DNA of 64,000 bases from Pachyseris speciosa. Its lineage: Eukaryota > Cnidaria > Anthozoa > Scleractinia > Pachyseridae. Where the stretch lies: the NCBI GenBank assembly GCA_016490735.1, contig JAEMWC010000140.1:192501-256500 (forward strand), in the 5' to 3' direction. The notes beneath the pieces were generated by a model. It was not told the origin of the DNA. It saw nothing but the letters and a program-made list of their open reading frames with translations, and searched no databases. A program made the position numbers and the translations under genes. This document shows positions 41,206-51,339 of this stretch, piece after piece. The number at the start of each line of letters is the position of its first letter. Positions within the stretch are counted from its first letter, which is position 1.

Positions 41206-41418
41206 CTGTTGACGTCACGCCATATGATTTTTGTGAGTTTTAAAATACTGCCCTCTTTGGGGGGGTTTCCCTTTTGAATGAGTCATCAAACTATGTCAGA
41301 TTTTTCGCTTTTTACACATGCGTATTATTTTTTATCTTTGTAAATTTCATTTATGTACCACAAGCATAAAAATGAAAATACAAACGAATATATAAGGGTT
41401 GTTTCACACAGATAAAGA

Positions 41419-41491
41419 GTGGCTTGTATACATAGGATCTAACGATTGGAAAAAGCGGGGGCCTTTCGTTAGCGAAATGTATACAAGCCAC
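41419..41491. repeat. Two-step hairpin, 15 + 7 bp stems
   Basis: The outer stem is GTGGCTTGTATACAT (41419-41433) with ATGTATACAAGCCAC (41477-41491), perfect over 15 bp. The inner stem is CTAACGA (41439-41445) with TCGTTAG (41466-41472). Confidence 0.8.
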
Positions 41492-41530
41492 CCCATGGAA
41501 TAATGAAAAACCCCGCCGTTATTCCATGGG
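41492..41530. repeat. 12-bp stem hairpin directly abutting the previous one
   Basis: CCCATGGAATAA (41492-41503) pairs perfectly with TTATTCCATGGG (41519-41530) around a 15-base loop. An A-rich run follows. Confidence 0.8.
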
Positions 41531-41591
41531 TTGAAAAATAAAAAAAATGAAAAATAAAAAAATGAAAAATAAAAAAATGAAAAATAAATAA

Positions 41592-41684
41592 TCACCCTTA
41601 GATGGTGTCGGATTGTTGGGTAGAGCTATAGTGGAAGCTTAGGCTTTGACAGAAGCGCCGGTTCAATCTCAAGCCGGAGGGTGA
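41592..41684 (+). ncRNA. tRNA-like candidate, unproven
   Basis: A perfect 7-bp closing stem TCACCCT (41592-41598) / AGGGTGA (41678-41684) encloses 79 bases. Just inside its 3' side lies GCCGGTTCAATCTCAAGCCGG, which holds a B-box-like GGTTCAATC. Overall size suits a long-arm tRNA or another RNA polymerase III product. However, the T-loop would be too large, no clear anticodon arm is seen and no T-run terminator follows. Confidence 0.25.
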
Positions 41685-41823
41685 AAAAAACAAATAAACA
41701 ATAAACAAATAATTGGCCCCAAGAGGGTCTGATAGGGCCAGAGCGGAGTGGAGGTGGGAAAGACATAAATGATAGTGCTCTGGTGGTGTGGAGGTGGGAA
41801 TTCAAAAAAACAAAACAAAAAAA

Positions 41824-41883
41824 AACCTCTCATGAGGGACGGGTGGTGATTCAAATTCCAAATTAAGTCCCTCATGAGAGGTT
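41824..41883. repeat. 17-bp stem hairpin
   Basis: AACCTCTCATGAGGGAC (41824-41840) pairs perfectly with GTCCCTCATGAGAGGTT (41867-41883). The loop is 26 bases. Confidence 0.8.
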
Positions 41884-41917
41884 CTGGTGGCCACCAGTTT
41901 TGCTATTTTTTTTCTGC

Positions 41918-42221
41918 AGCTATAGGCGATGACTCATTCCCTGTTTTCCGAGAATGTCACGCTTGGTGATTTTTCCGAGAATGTCACGCATTTTATGAAG
42001 TGTGCTGACCTTGGTTCCATCAGATTGAACAACTATAGATTACACCAAATTAAATAACTATATATTCCATCAAATTAAATAACTATATATTTCATCAAAT
42101 TAAATAACTATATATTCCATCAAATTAAATAACTATATATTCCAGAATACGAGACCAGAAGGCAGTAGTAGTTTGGGGAAAACGAGATCAAATGATTTCG
42201 TACCCCAAACACTATACTACT
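41918..42221. repeat. Right terminal inverted repeat of the Polinton
   Basis: Reverse complement of 21921-22197, with one extra 27-base tandem duplication around GTGACATTCTCGGAAAA (about 41950-41985). It ends in the same self-complementary 58 bases. Confidence 0.95.
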
Positions 42222-42227
42222 CTCAGT
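42222..42227. repeat. Polinton target-site duplication, right
   Basis: CTCAGT, identical to 21915-21920. Confidence 0.95.
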
Positions 42228-45200
42228 CATTGTGTCAAGGGAGTTGATGTCAAGCAGCTCATCAAGTGAAGAAAGTGATGATGAGATACCAATTTTTGGC
42301 AAAGGTGAGTTGTATCCTGTTTTACTGCATGTTTTTTAATAGTTCAATAGCACTAAAATAGAGCGCTTTTCAAATGAGTGTCATAAAACCAAAACCAAAG
42401 CAATCACAACACAAAGAAAGCAGTGCAATCAGCCAATCAGAATAATTATGAAGCAATTACATGTTGCCGGCATAAAATGCAGGAAAATATGCGCAAAGTC
42501 GCGATTGGTTTTGGTTTGGTTTTCATTGGTTGAGAAAGTGGCGCGAGTTTTCCTGGCCAATCACAGAGTGAAGCAATGCAAAACCAAAGCAAAACGAGAA
42601 TTACTTTCGACACTCAATTGAAAACTGCTCTATTATGGTGATTATTCATGAAGAAAATTGCTCAATAGTACCGGTAGGAATTTATTTTTGTCGTCCTTTA
42701 TTTATTTTTACAGTGAGAGACTGGATGAAGCCTTGTGTGTCCTCAACCAAAACCAGGAAGTGGATGAAAGTGAAGAGGAACAGACATTATGGTAGGTATA
42801 ACATAAGCATGTACTGAATATCTACAAAATATACATGTAGGTTGGGGGTGGTGGGGATTTGGAAGACTATTTTGTATTCTTTATCCTTAAGACTTGAAAC
42901 TTCAGATGAGCCATAGTCCAGTACTGTTGTGGGCTGTTTCATTTATGTATATCTAAGTCATGTAATGGTCCAAGAAGTGCTCAACATAAGTCAGAACTGA
43001 CTGGCCTGACAAGTGGTTTTGAATGTCAAATGGGCCGTTTTCACTAAATTTTCTATAAAATCAGCCATGACAGTATAAAATATTATGTTATGCATTGACT
43101 GACAATTGGACAGGTCAAATATGACCAATGACAGACTTTTGTCCTCAATATACCTGTCTGGCTTGCCAGTACAGAATAATGACAAGCCCCTTATGTTTGT
43201 ATAGGTAGATGAATATGTTTGTAAACCTGTTTTCTTGCCTTTGTTACAGGGAAGAAGACTTAGAGGGAGAAAATGAAGAACAGGAGGGTTTAGATGAACT
43301 GGATGCAAGCCTTCTACAAGAGTTGCCTTCAGTCACCCCGACATCTGAACAGGAAGACCAGCAACCTGCACCTCTTTTGTCAACCCAATTAGAAGAAACA
43401 GTGAGTCAAGTACCAAAAACATCAAATTCTGTGATGACTCAGACAGACAAAATCAACAACTCAACAAGGCCTTCTGTTCCAAAACACATGCCAGAATATG
43501 GGCCACATCAAAAGTTTTCTAGAAAATATGAGGAACAACAGTACCAGGAAGAACTTGGTCTCATCAAGGGAACAAAAGTTATATGTTCTCTTGACCTTTT
43601 AGTACAGCAGTTAGGAGGAGCTTGCCAGCATCCTGGCTGTATTCATGACACAAAAGTAGATTACACTTTGTGTGGCACTAGTGCCATGATTCGTTTCAAG
43701 TGCCCTGCTGGCCACATGCGGAGATTTTGCACCTCAGGCGAGGTTAACAATGTTTTGTCAAACAATTTTCAGGCTGCTGCAGCTGTTTTGTTGTCTGGCA
43801 ACAACTTTTCTAAGATTGCAAGGTTTGCAGAGTTTATGGGGTTGTCATTTATTTCACCGTCAACCTTCTTCAGGGTACAGAAGTTGTACTGTATACCTTC
43901 TATTGAGGAATGGTGGCAGTGGATGAGAGGAGAACTTGTTGTTGAATTCAAAAATCAAGAGTTGGTTGTGAGTGGTGATGGCCAGTGCGATTCGCCTGGA
44001 TTTTCAGCTAAGAATCTTTGCTACTACCTGATGGAAGTTGTGACAGAGTACATTTTGGAGGTAGAAGTTATGGACAAGCGGCATGTTGGTATGAAATCAA
44101 GTACGATGGAGCGGAAGGCACTAAACAATTCACTAGAACGACTAAAAAATGTGCTGACGGTTACAGAAGTATGCACAGATGCTTCCTCCTCCATAAAGAA
44201 ACTCATGGGTAATTGTAAATTAGTAAAGTGAATGTGTGTATATATGAATTATCATTTGTTATTATAGACTAACCATGGCATTTAGCAACTTTTAAGTTTA
44301 AATTTGTTTACAGCCCAATTGTCTTTTTTGGCAATGACTTGTTTGTAGCCAATTTAGGATACTTACTCTGGGGTTTTTAGCTTAGCAATTAAATTTATTA
44401 TGCGCTTGTGCTTGTTGGATGGGATAGTTATAAACAACTTGGTGATATGCATTTCATTAGCTATCTCACAAGTCATACCCAAAGCATGCTTGAGAAATAA
44501 TCGTTAGATATTACAGCTGAAGATTGTTTCTGTTTTATTAGATGAGTTTTTGATTGAGATGTTTATATTTCTTTTGTAGCTGAGGATTTCAAAGATGTAT
44601 TTCACTCCCTGGATGTCTGGCATAAGGCTAAGAGCATTAGAAAATGTATTCAAAAGGTAATTGTTGTTTTGTTGTCTATTGGGTAAGAAAGAAGACCAAA
44701 TACAGCAGAATGTGAATAAAGAAAATAATATATCGGATTAGCAGAAAAATAAACTTTGTGTCATGTTTTGTAATGTTTATGAAAGTGTCTGTTTTTGATT
44801 TTTGACTTATTGATAGTTATGTGTATCCCCTGTAATCTCTGTTGTTATTAACCTGTTTGACTTTATTGCTTTGTTTTTTTTTCTGCATCAGGTTGCTGCC
44901 ACCAAGGGAAATGAAAAAATTGCAGAATGGTCAGACGGAATTATCAATCATTTCTGGTACTGTTGTTCTGTTGCATCGGAATGCGATGATAAAGTGAAGG
45001 CCACTGCTGTTCTAAAGGTAATGTCAAAAATGATTTGGAACATGTGTCTTTTGTAAACCGCCATGAAACTATGTGATATGTGCGGTATATAAATCCATTA
45101 GCATTAATAAGATTCTGTGCTAAGAAAGTCATGTTTAAAATAGCTAAGGGTATTAGGTGTGGTCAGGTTGATAGTAGTGCATTTTATCTGTTGCTTGCAC

Positions 45201-46656
45201 AGTGGGCTAGTGACAATTCTGGAGGTGGGAAGGGAGAGGTATGTCTAAGAATATCCAATAACAGAAGTACTGTGGTAAAAATGACTTTGTGCTTATGTAT
45301 GTCCTTGTTACACCGATGAGTTCGATGGAAAGAGGAAACGAGGAAGCAGGAAAACTGATTTTGCACTTTTCAAGAGCTTGATTCTTGATTCATGAAAAGC
45401 TAAATCAGATCATTTTTTTATCATAGATTTTTCAAAAGACAATCTCAGTTTAATAATATCATAATAAGCATCATCGTGATGTTTGAGATAACATCTAATT
45501 CACCCTTTGACAAATCCTACGTTTCAAACATTTATTTCAGTTAGAAAACTGACAAGTTAGTGAGCAGGTCATCACAGAAAGGACATTGAAAAAAGCTGTA
45601 GTGGCTAGGTTTGTTTTTCTTGTTATTTTTCCAGAACAAATGGCTAGGTTTGCTTCATCATGTGTGTGATGACCATGAATGGACCGGAGGACAGTGTGCA
45701 CATGGGGATCTTAATCCAGATGATCAGCACCCACCATGGTTTGACCAGCGGGACAAAGATTTTAATGCACTTCAGAAAGTGATTCTTGAGCCCACTCTCC
45801 TAGAAAGTTTGAAGTACTATGTCAGATTCAGGTATGAGAGCAGAGCAAAATTATTCAAGATTGTATATACAGAAAATGTCCAGGTGAACTCTAGATCTAT
45901 GTTTATACTCTATTTATTGCCTATTGGGTTTCTCTTTCTTGTGCATCAGTATTTTCCTTACCACATTCTGTCAACATGCACAATACCATAGTATACCTGT
46001 AAATAGCAAGAACGTTTAACACATTTTTACTGTGAAAAGTGCAGTTGTTTCACATCCTTTCCATTCCTTGCCTTTAGACATACAGGTTCGCTGGAATGTG
46101 CCAATAGCATGTCACTGGGATATACACCTAAGAGATGTTCTTATACGTAAGTTGCAATATGTACTTATGTGGGATCCCACAGTCAAGAGAGTTTTTTTTG
46201 TTTTGTTATTTTTGCCAGGGACCAAATGAAGTGAATATTAATGGCTACCAGTAGTGCAAATCTTAAATCTCCCATTTCAGGAAAGTTTTAGTTTTCAGCT
46301 AAACAAAATAGAACTGCATGAGGAATGATAGCATCCATTAAATTTACAACATATTTAAAATGATGTGTCACCAGTTTTGAAAGTTAACATATTGTCTCTT
46401 TTCTTAGGTTTATAATACGAGAACTTTTATTCAATTTTCCCTGGCTAGGTATCAAGTGTACAAGGCAAGGAGGCAGCTAGCTGTAATAGACTGGAATGAT
46501 CATGTTGACAGAGCTACCGCCACGAATGAGAACAACGAGGCAAGGCACACCAGAAAGTATAACCAAAGAACGAAAGAATGGAACACCAGAGTGGTGAAGG
46601 TATCCAAAGACTTTGGATACATCCCAATCCTTATGGCCAAAATATTCAAACGGTGA
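42228..46656 (+). pseudogene. Kolobok transposase, exon 4 (second part) to exon 11
   Basis: Exon 4 resumes at 42228 and ends 42304 (SSSSSSEESDDEIPIFGK, acidic). Further exons: 42714-42791, 43250-44208, 44580-44656, 44892-45017, 45635-45831, 46078-46146 and 46449-46656, all with GT/AG borders. From exon 5 onward all phases agree; exon 4 to 5 is off by one base, meaning a small indel or an unseen exon. Exon 6 holds cysteines (CQHPGC; FKCPAGHMRRFC) and VVSGDGQCDSPGFSAKN with a probable catalytic Asp, then VTEVCTDASSSIKKLM with a second one. Exon 7 has LDVWHKAKSIRK, a motif shared by many cnidarian Kolobok-like proteins. Stop at 46654-46656. Confidence 0.75.
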
Positions 46657-47737
46657 TTTGAGGACCTAAAACCAATAGACCGTCATGTGTCACTGTCTGA
46701 AGATGACCCAGCAAGAATTGCCCCAACAATTGCTGAGGTTCCCCCTGTGCCCTCAAAGGAACTGTACATAAGGCACCAGTCAAGGTTTTTAAAATGTAAA
46801 ACAGATTTGTTTATAGCAAAACAGTCAACTGAAACCGACAAAGAATAACTACCTCAATTGGTTGTAAAAGATAGGTCATTAATAAAACCTGCCATGTTCT
46901 TCGACGGTTGGAGCCCCAAAAATTAATGTAAAGTATGTCCTTATTTGATCAGTTGTCACAATAAAAGTGGCTTTTTGCATGTATAAAATGTTGTCGGCTA
47001 TTTTGTTTATTTGAAAATGGACCTTTTTAGCTTGTATGTTTTGTTTTCCTAATGCAGCTCATGTGATGTTACCCTTATAAAGAGAAGACAAAGGCAAATC
47101 CCCTTGGGAATATCACATGACATACATTGGGAAAACAAAATTTACAAGCTAAAACTAAAAGATCTATTGTCTAGTAAAAATCTTGGCAAATACAACATCA
47201 CATGACCTGAAAGCTAACTGGCATATTTTTATTTACTCCTGTCAACAAATCTTCTTTTGCTTGTTTCCTCTCTAGCTGCATTGTAAGTAACGGTTTAACC
47301 TCTGACAAATTGACCATACTCCTATACAAGTATTTTGCCTATATTGTATTTTGGGGTGAACCAAACATTAAAATGTTATATCCTGAGACACTTAGAAAGG
47401 ACATCAACCTTTTTCATATTCTGGGATGACTGTAAGTGATGTCTACAGTACTTCAGACAACTGTGATGTTGAAAGGCTTTACTGTAGGCACCAGGGATGG
47501 TTGATCAAAGCAAAGTAAAACTGATAAAGGATTGAACACAATTTGGGGTTTTAGGTTTCTAAGCAGAGTGAAGGGTGAAGTACTGAACAATAACCAATAA
47601 CAGGAAGCACCATAGAAGTTGCAAAATTAATCCATGATTTCCTTTACCATGCTTTGAACCACTGCACCCTGGATGCCCACCATGGTTGGAGTTTATTAGA
47701 AATAACTTTGTGGTATGGTTCTTCTCAAATATTTACA
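46657..47737. other. Spacer between the two convergent Kolobok genes
   Basis: 3' flanks only. A diffuse inverted repeat is visible at about 47020-47155 (TTTTTAGCTTGTA…GTTTTGTTTTCC against GGAAAACAAAATTTACAAGCTAAAA). No gene seen. Confidence 0.5.
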
Positions 47738-49288
47738 TTATTCTGGTCTGAATCCCATATATATACCAGTTGCTGAGGGATACTGCCTTCTAACCCTGAG
47801 AACCACACAAGATGGAGCAACCTTTCGATTGCCTTTGCCTAAATAACCATACCTGTCTAGGATGAACTGCCGATATGCAGCTTTGCGAAAAGATGAGGTA
47901 CTATTATCTTCTCGATCATTTCGTATATCAGCCCTATTTTTAATACACAGCTCAAGAACTTCTGCATCTAAACATAACTTTTCAAAACGCCTTCTATATG
48001 TAATGCAATTCTTGTTTCCACAACATTTATTCTCTATCTCCTGAGCCATTGGTTGGCATCGCCCACATTTGCACCAGTCTGGCGTTGGCTCAGAGTGTGG
48101 ATTGGGTGGACCTCCACTGCCAGCAGATTCTTCCGAGTATTCATCGCGATTTGCAGGGACATTGTTCGCATCGTCATCGTCATCTTCCATGATTAAAAGG
48201 GTGTCGACATACTCCATGCTGCCCACACCTCTACTTAGTGCCCTTACACAAAGCTTTCGAACCATCTGTTCATCTAGGGTTGCAATAAACTCCTAAAAAT
48301 TAAAGAAACAAACAACACTTTAGCTTCATTCACATCATGTTTACAAGATCAGGTGGAATACTATATCGAGCATAAAATGTCTATCCTGCCAACAATGAAT
48401 CTACTAAACATGACTAAACTATTGTAGACTAGAGGTGACATGGTTATGCGCAGTGAGAAAGTAAAAATAAGCACAATAGTTTGTTTTGCAGCTACACAAA
48501 CTTCCAGGTAGATTACAGAATGAAATGAGTATCAATTTTGAAATATGCAACGCAGAAAACCAAAGATAGTTTCAGCATCAACATCGCTTACTTTTACTCT
48601 TCGATTCTCTAAAACTCTCTCATCCTTTTCCGTTGGCCTCACAATTGAAACAACTTCACTCGGTACTTGATTTCTCTAAATATGTTGGAATAACAGCAAA
48701 CTGTAGGCAATTTACTCGAAATAAAGACCGAAATTTTCATACGAATGAATGAATGAATGAATGAAAGCGACATGTTTACCTGCTTGTTTTGACAAGATTT
48801 CCTCTTAGTACCGCACGAGCATAACTCTGTACAATGCACCTTAGCGGTTTTACAGGGGCAGCCACGCGATTTAGCCGTGGTTTTCCGCGAGCAAGTTGTC
48901 TTACAACTGCAGGGTTCAGCCTAAACGAAAGAAATGTACTCCAACATAGCATGTAATCGTATCTATAACAAAATTCTCGATCGTGATTGGTTCTCCGCGC
49001 GCCTATTTGTCACGTAATCAACGCGCGATCACGTGGGTGTCCAATTACAGGTATCCAATTTGAACTTTTTGTAATTGGACACCTGTAATTGGATACCCAC
49101 GTGATTTTCACGTCAATTACGCGCGCTTTAATGGCTTCCTTTGCAAACGTTTCCTGCAGTTTTCAAAACATATGGAAAGCGCTACAGACGTTTTCGCTCA
49201 AAAGACCTTCCCAAAAGAAATTTTTAATTCCGAAATTTGTTATAGATACGATTAATTAGTAATTGGACCTCGAAATTTGTTATAGATA

Positions 49289-49337
<49 letters not shown>

Positions 49338-49397
49338 CGCTCGTATTTTCAAATCAGCCTCGCGCTTCGCGCTCGTCTGATTTTGAAATTACTCGCG

Positions 49398-49442
<45 letters not shown>

Positions 49443-49702
49443 AAAGCACGCACTGGTCTTATCGTACACTGATCCAGGTATAGAGACTTTATAGAAACAA
49501 GAAATCGAGCATCCAAACTTACCGCTATCGAGTCACTTTCAGGAGAGACACCGTCGATGACCATATCTTCGACAATGAAAGAATAACAGCGCGAAACAAG
49601 AGAGTGATTCCTCGCAGCCGACGCTACTCGTGTAATGGCGGAAAGCAAATTACGCGCGCCGGGTCGTATGCAAATTAGTCTAAACTGGACTCTACTGCGC
49701 AT
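47738..49702 (-). CDS. Kolobok second gene: cysteine-rich protein with P2X7 C-terminal-like zinc domain
   Basis: Four exons in matching phase 0: 49523-49702, 48780-48920, 48592-48675 and 47738-48292, together 319 codons (273 if translation starts at the inner ATG near 49564, more credible because 49702 is within 24 bases of the transposon end). Exon 2 is dense in Cys (EPCSCKTTCSRK; RGCPCKT; HCTELCSCGTKRKSC), like a CXC/tesmin-type zinc motif. Exon 4 has an acidic stretch, then WCKCGRCQPMAQEIENKCCG, YRQFILDRYGYLGKGNRKVA and PSCVVLRVRRQYPSATGIYM-GF, the pattern of the cysteine-rich ballast domain at the C-terminus of vertebrate P2X7 receptors. No channel part is present. Function in transposition is unknown; DNA or zinc binding is likely. 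Confidence 0.75.
48921..49522. other. Intron 1 of the P2X7-domain gene, with repeats
   Basis: It contains an inverted repeat at about 49025-49115 (CACGTGGGTGTCCAATTACA and its complement) and a 40-base tandem duplication around GAAATTTGTTATAGATACGA (49232-49311). Another inverted pair (GGGAGTAATCGCGC / GCGCGATTACTCCC) spans about 49328-49410. Confidence 0.55.
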
Positions 49703-49725
49703 GTGCCCCAGCTGACATAGTCCCT

Positions 49726-49729
49726 TTAA
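49726..49729. repeat. TTAA target duplication, right of Kolobok
   Basis: Directly follows the terminal TGACATAGTCCCT. Confidence 0.85.
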
Positions 49730-49994
49730 CTGATTTGAAATTAAAGTCCAGATTATCCCTTACAAGAACGAGCACGCCCTTGCTATGAGAACTTCCGTGT
49801 GAAAAAAATATGTCACCTTTCCACTCTTTTTTCCACATCATTTCCACCTCTTTTGTGCTATATGTTTCTTGGAGAAAGCAAATATCTGCCCTAGATTTGC
49901 GTAGCCAATTGAACACACTTTTTCTTTTTTCAAAGGAACGAATCCCTCGAACGTTAAAAGATAACAGCTTGAAATCAATATTATTAAGCCCCAT
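49726..49994 (-). pseudogene. L1 ORF2 N-terminal endonuclease, cut by Kolobok
   Basis: Starts MGLNNIDFKLLSFNVRGIRS: the LSFNVRGIR strand is the APE-type endonuclease opening, and DICFLQETY holds the catalytic Glu. The frame runs to the TTAA at 49726 and continues at 20594 downward. This nuclease nicks target DNA for LINE insertion. Confidence 0.85.
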
Positions 49995-50427
49995 ATTGCG
50001 AGAGAGGACGTGTCAAACGACCACAATAGGAAAAATTAATTGGATAAACAAAACAAGATCCCAAAAGTTTTGACAGCCATGAATAAAAAGGAAAAGGTGA
50101 AAAATAAAGCAAGCAATATACACAGCCGAACAGATAAAGTGAACAGCTCACAAATCCACGTAAAAAACGAAAAAAAAAAACTACACTTATAACACACACT
50201 GATTATGAAAATAAAAGGCCGCAAGATAATCACCTTCGAATGCGGCCCTTGGGACTAGGGGCTTGTTATGTGAAAAAGGTGGCAAAATTTAAAGGCGATT
50301 TGGCTGTTCTGTCTGTCAAAATTGTATTGGCATGCAAATTCTAAGTCGGGATTAATTTTAAAGAGTGGATACGTATTTTGTATTTTGATTAAGAAAAAAA
50401 ATTGAAGAATAAACAGAAAATTTGGGC
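49995..50427. other. L1 inter-ORF spacer
   Basis: 433 bp between ORF1 and ORF2 on the minus strand, T/A-rich, no gene. A spacer of this kind is normal for L1-group elements. Confidence 0.6.
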
Positions 50428-51339
50428 TTACCGGCGATTATTGTCCGGCAATAGGTACTGTGGCAAAGCATCCACTGAGTATGAGCTACCATTTACAATA
50501 AGTTTGTTACCTTTGATAAACACACGTTCAATGTTAGCCTCTTTAGCTTTCTTGTAAGCCGCTCGGAGTTTGCCACGTTCTTTTGCCGATTCCACAGGGA
50601 GATCTTTATCAATATACACGGAGGAAAAACGAGTTTTTAATAAATTCTTCCTTTTTTCCCACACCAAATCAGCATCCAAACGGGAAACAAATCGTGCTAT
50701 TACAGGCTGTGGACGAGTAGAGGCTTCGGTGTTACTGGCATTGGTCGATGTTGCCGCAGAATCAGTTCGAACGGTAGACTTCAACTTACCAATCCGAGGG
50801 ATTGCATGAAACTTTGTGTCGTCGGAAGCTACGCCGAGTTCGCTGAAAAGTTCTTTCACCTTACCAAAACACTGCTCGTTCGTTTCCTCTGGATCTTCAG
50901 GAATATTATAAAAGCGAAGGTTTTCCCTCCTCGAATAATCTTCTTGTCTAATTACACGGCCTTTAAGCGAACTAACCTCTTCGCTTAACTTAGAATTCTT
51001 CTGTAGTGTTTCCTGTAGCTGTTCCTCTAAGGATTTGTTCTTTTCTTTCAGTGTATTCACCTCAGCCCAGGCAGCATCTAACGACGTTGATACCTTGGTT
51101 AGCTCCTTTTTTAGAACACGAATTTCATGTTGGAGCTCCAGTTTTAAAGCTGCGAGATCATCGTCCATTTTAGTGAAACCCATTTCTATTCTGTCTTGAA
51201 TGCTGGAAAGTTTTTCAAGGATTCTTGAGTCGACATCATCGCCATCAGTGGAGCTGGAGCCTCGTGCTCGCTTTTTTTCGTTAGCGCTGTTTTGGGGCAT
51301 AGCAGAACTTTCAAAAAAACTCTTGTTACTCACTGTCAA
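50428..51339 (-). CDS. L1 ORF1 protein
   Basis: 303 codons from 51339; MPQNSANEKKRARG at 51300 is an alternative and perhaps better start. Residues ~45-150 form a long coiled coil (ILEKLSSIQDRIEMG; KELTKVSTSLDAAWAEVNTL; LEEQLQETLQKNSKLSEEV). An RRM-like part follows (RRENLRFYNIPEDPEETN), then the C-terminal RNA-binding domain (PVIARFVSRLDADLVWEKRK, IERVFIKGNKLIVNG). ORF1p makes trimers that coat the LINE RNA. The frame is intact, unlike ORF2. Confidence 0.85.
   Translation of the reverse strand: MTVSNKSFFESSAMPQNSANEKKRARGSSSTDGDDVDSRILEKLSSIQDRIEMGFTKMDDDLAALKLELQHEIRVLKKELTKVSTSLDAAWAEVNTLKEKNKSLEEQLQETLQKNSKLSEEVSSLKGRVIRQEDYSRRENLRFYNIPEDPEETNEQCFGKVKELFSELGVASDDTKFHAIPRIGKLKSTVRTDSAATSTNASNTEASTRPQPVIARFVSRLDADLVWEKRKNLLKTRFSSVYIDKDLPVESAKERGKLRAAYKKAKEANIERVFIKGNKLIVNGSSYSVDALPQYLLPDNNRR

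Larger units (their letters stand above)
41206..41917. other. Non-coding region with hairpins beside the right TIR
   Basis: About 700 bp without a gene. It contains three strong hairpins (41419-41491, 41492-41530, 41824-41883), a GAAAAATAAAAAA tandem run (about 41531-41590) and a tRNA-like segment (41592-41684). No promoter motif of the TCTAA type is seen. The region may hold non-coding RNA genes or replication signals. Confidence 0.6.
21921..42221 (+). mobile_element. Polinton/Maverick, 20.3 kb, complete ends
   Basis: It begins AGTAGTATAGTGTTTGGGG and ends with the complement. The inverted repeats are about 277 bp (left) and 304 bp (right), with a 6-bp duplication CTCAGT. The AG…CT ends and a six-base duplication fit integrase-driven Polinton insertion. 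The core set is present: protein-primed polymerase B, retroviral-type integrase, FtsK/A32-type ATPase, adenain-like protease, major and minor capsid proteins. Many enzymes are frame-broken here while most structural genes are open. It is inserted into exon 4 of a Kolobok transposase. Confidence 0.95.
20595..49725 (+). mobile_element. Kolobok-type DNA transposon, split by a Polinton
   Basis: The termini AGGGACTATGTCA (20595) and TGACATAGTCCCT (ending 49725) are inverted copies, flanked by TTAA. AGGG-type ends plus TTAA are the hallmark of Kolobok. piggyBac also uses TTAA, but its ends and transposase differ. About 8.8 kb without the Polinton. It encodes a multi-exon transposase on the plus strand and a second, convergent gene on the minus strand. 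It sits in the L1 endonuclease, and joining the L1 across one TTAA gives a continuous frame (…FNFKSV / DALGRYIL…). Confidence 0.8.

Noticed and set aside
21921..42221. An active, complete virus genome
   Set aside because: Ends and shell genes look complete, but integrase has an in-frame stop and several enzymes have frame breaks, so this copy is best seen as a decayed element unless reads correct them.
20595..49725. Calling the TTAA element piggyBac
   Set aside because: piggyBac also uses TTAA, but its transposase has a different DDD pattern and few introns. The AGGG ends and this multi-exon protein fit Kolobok better.
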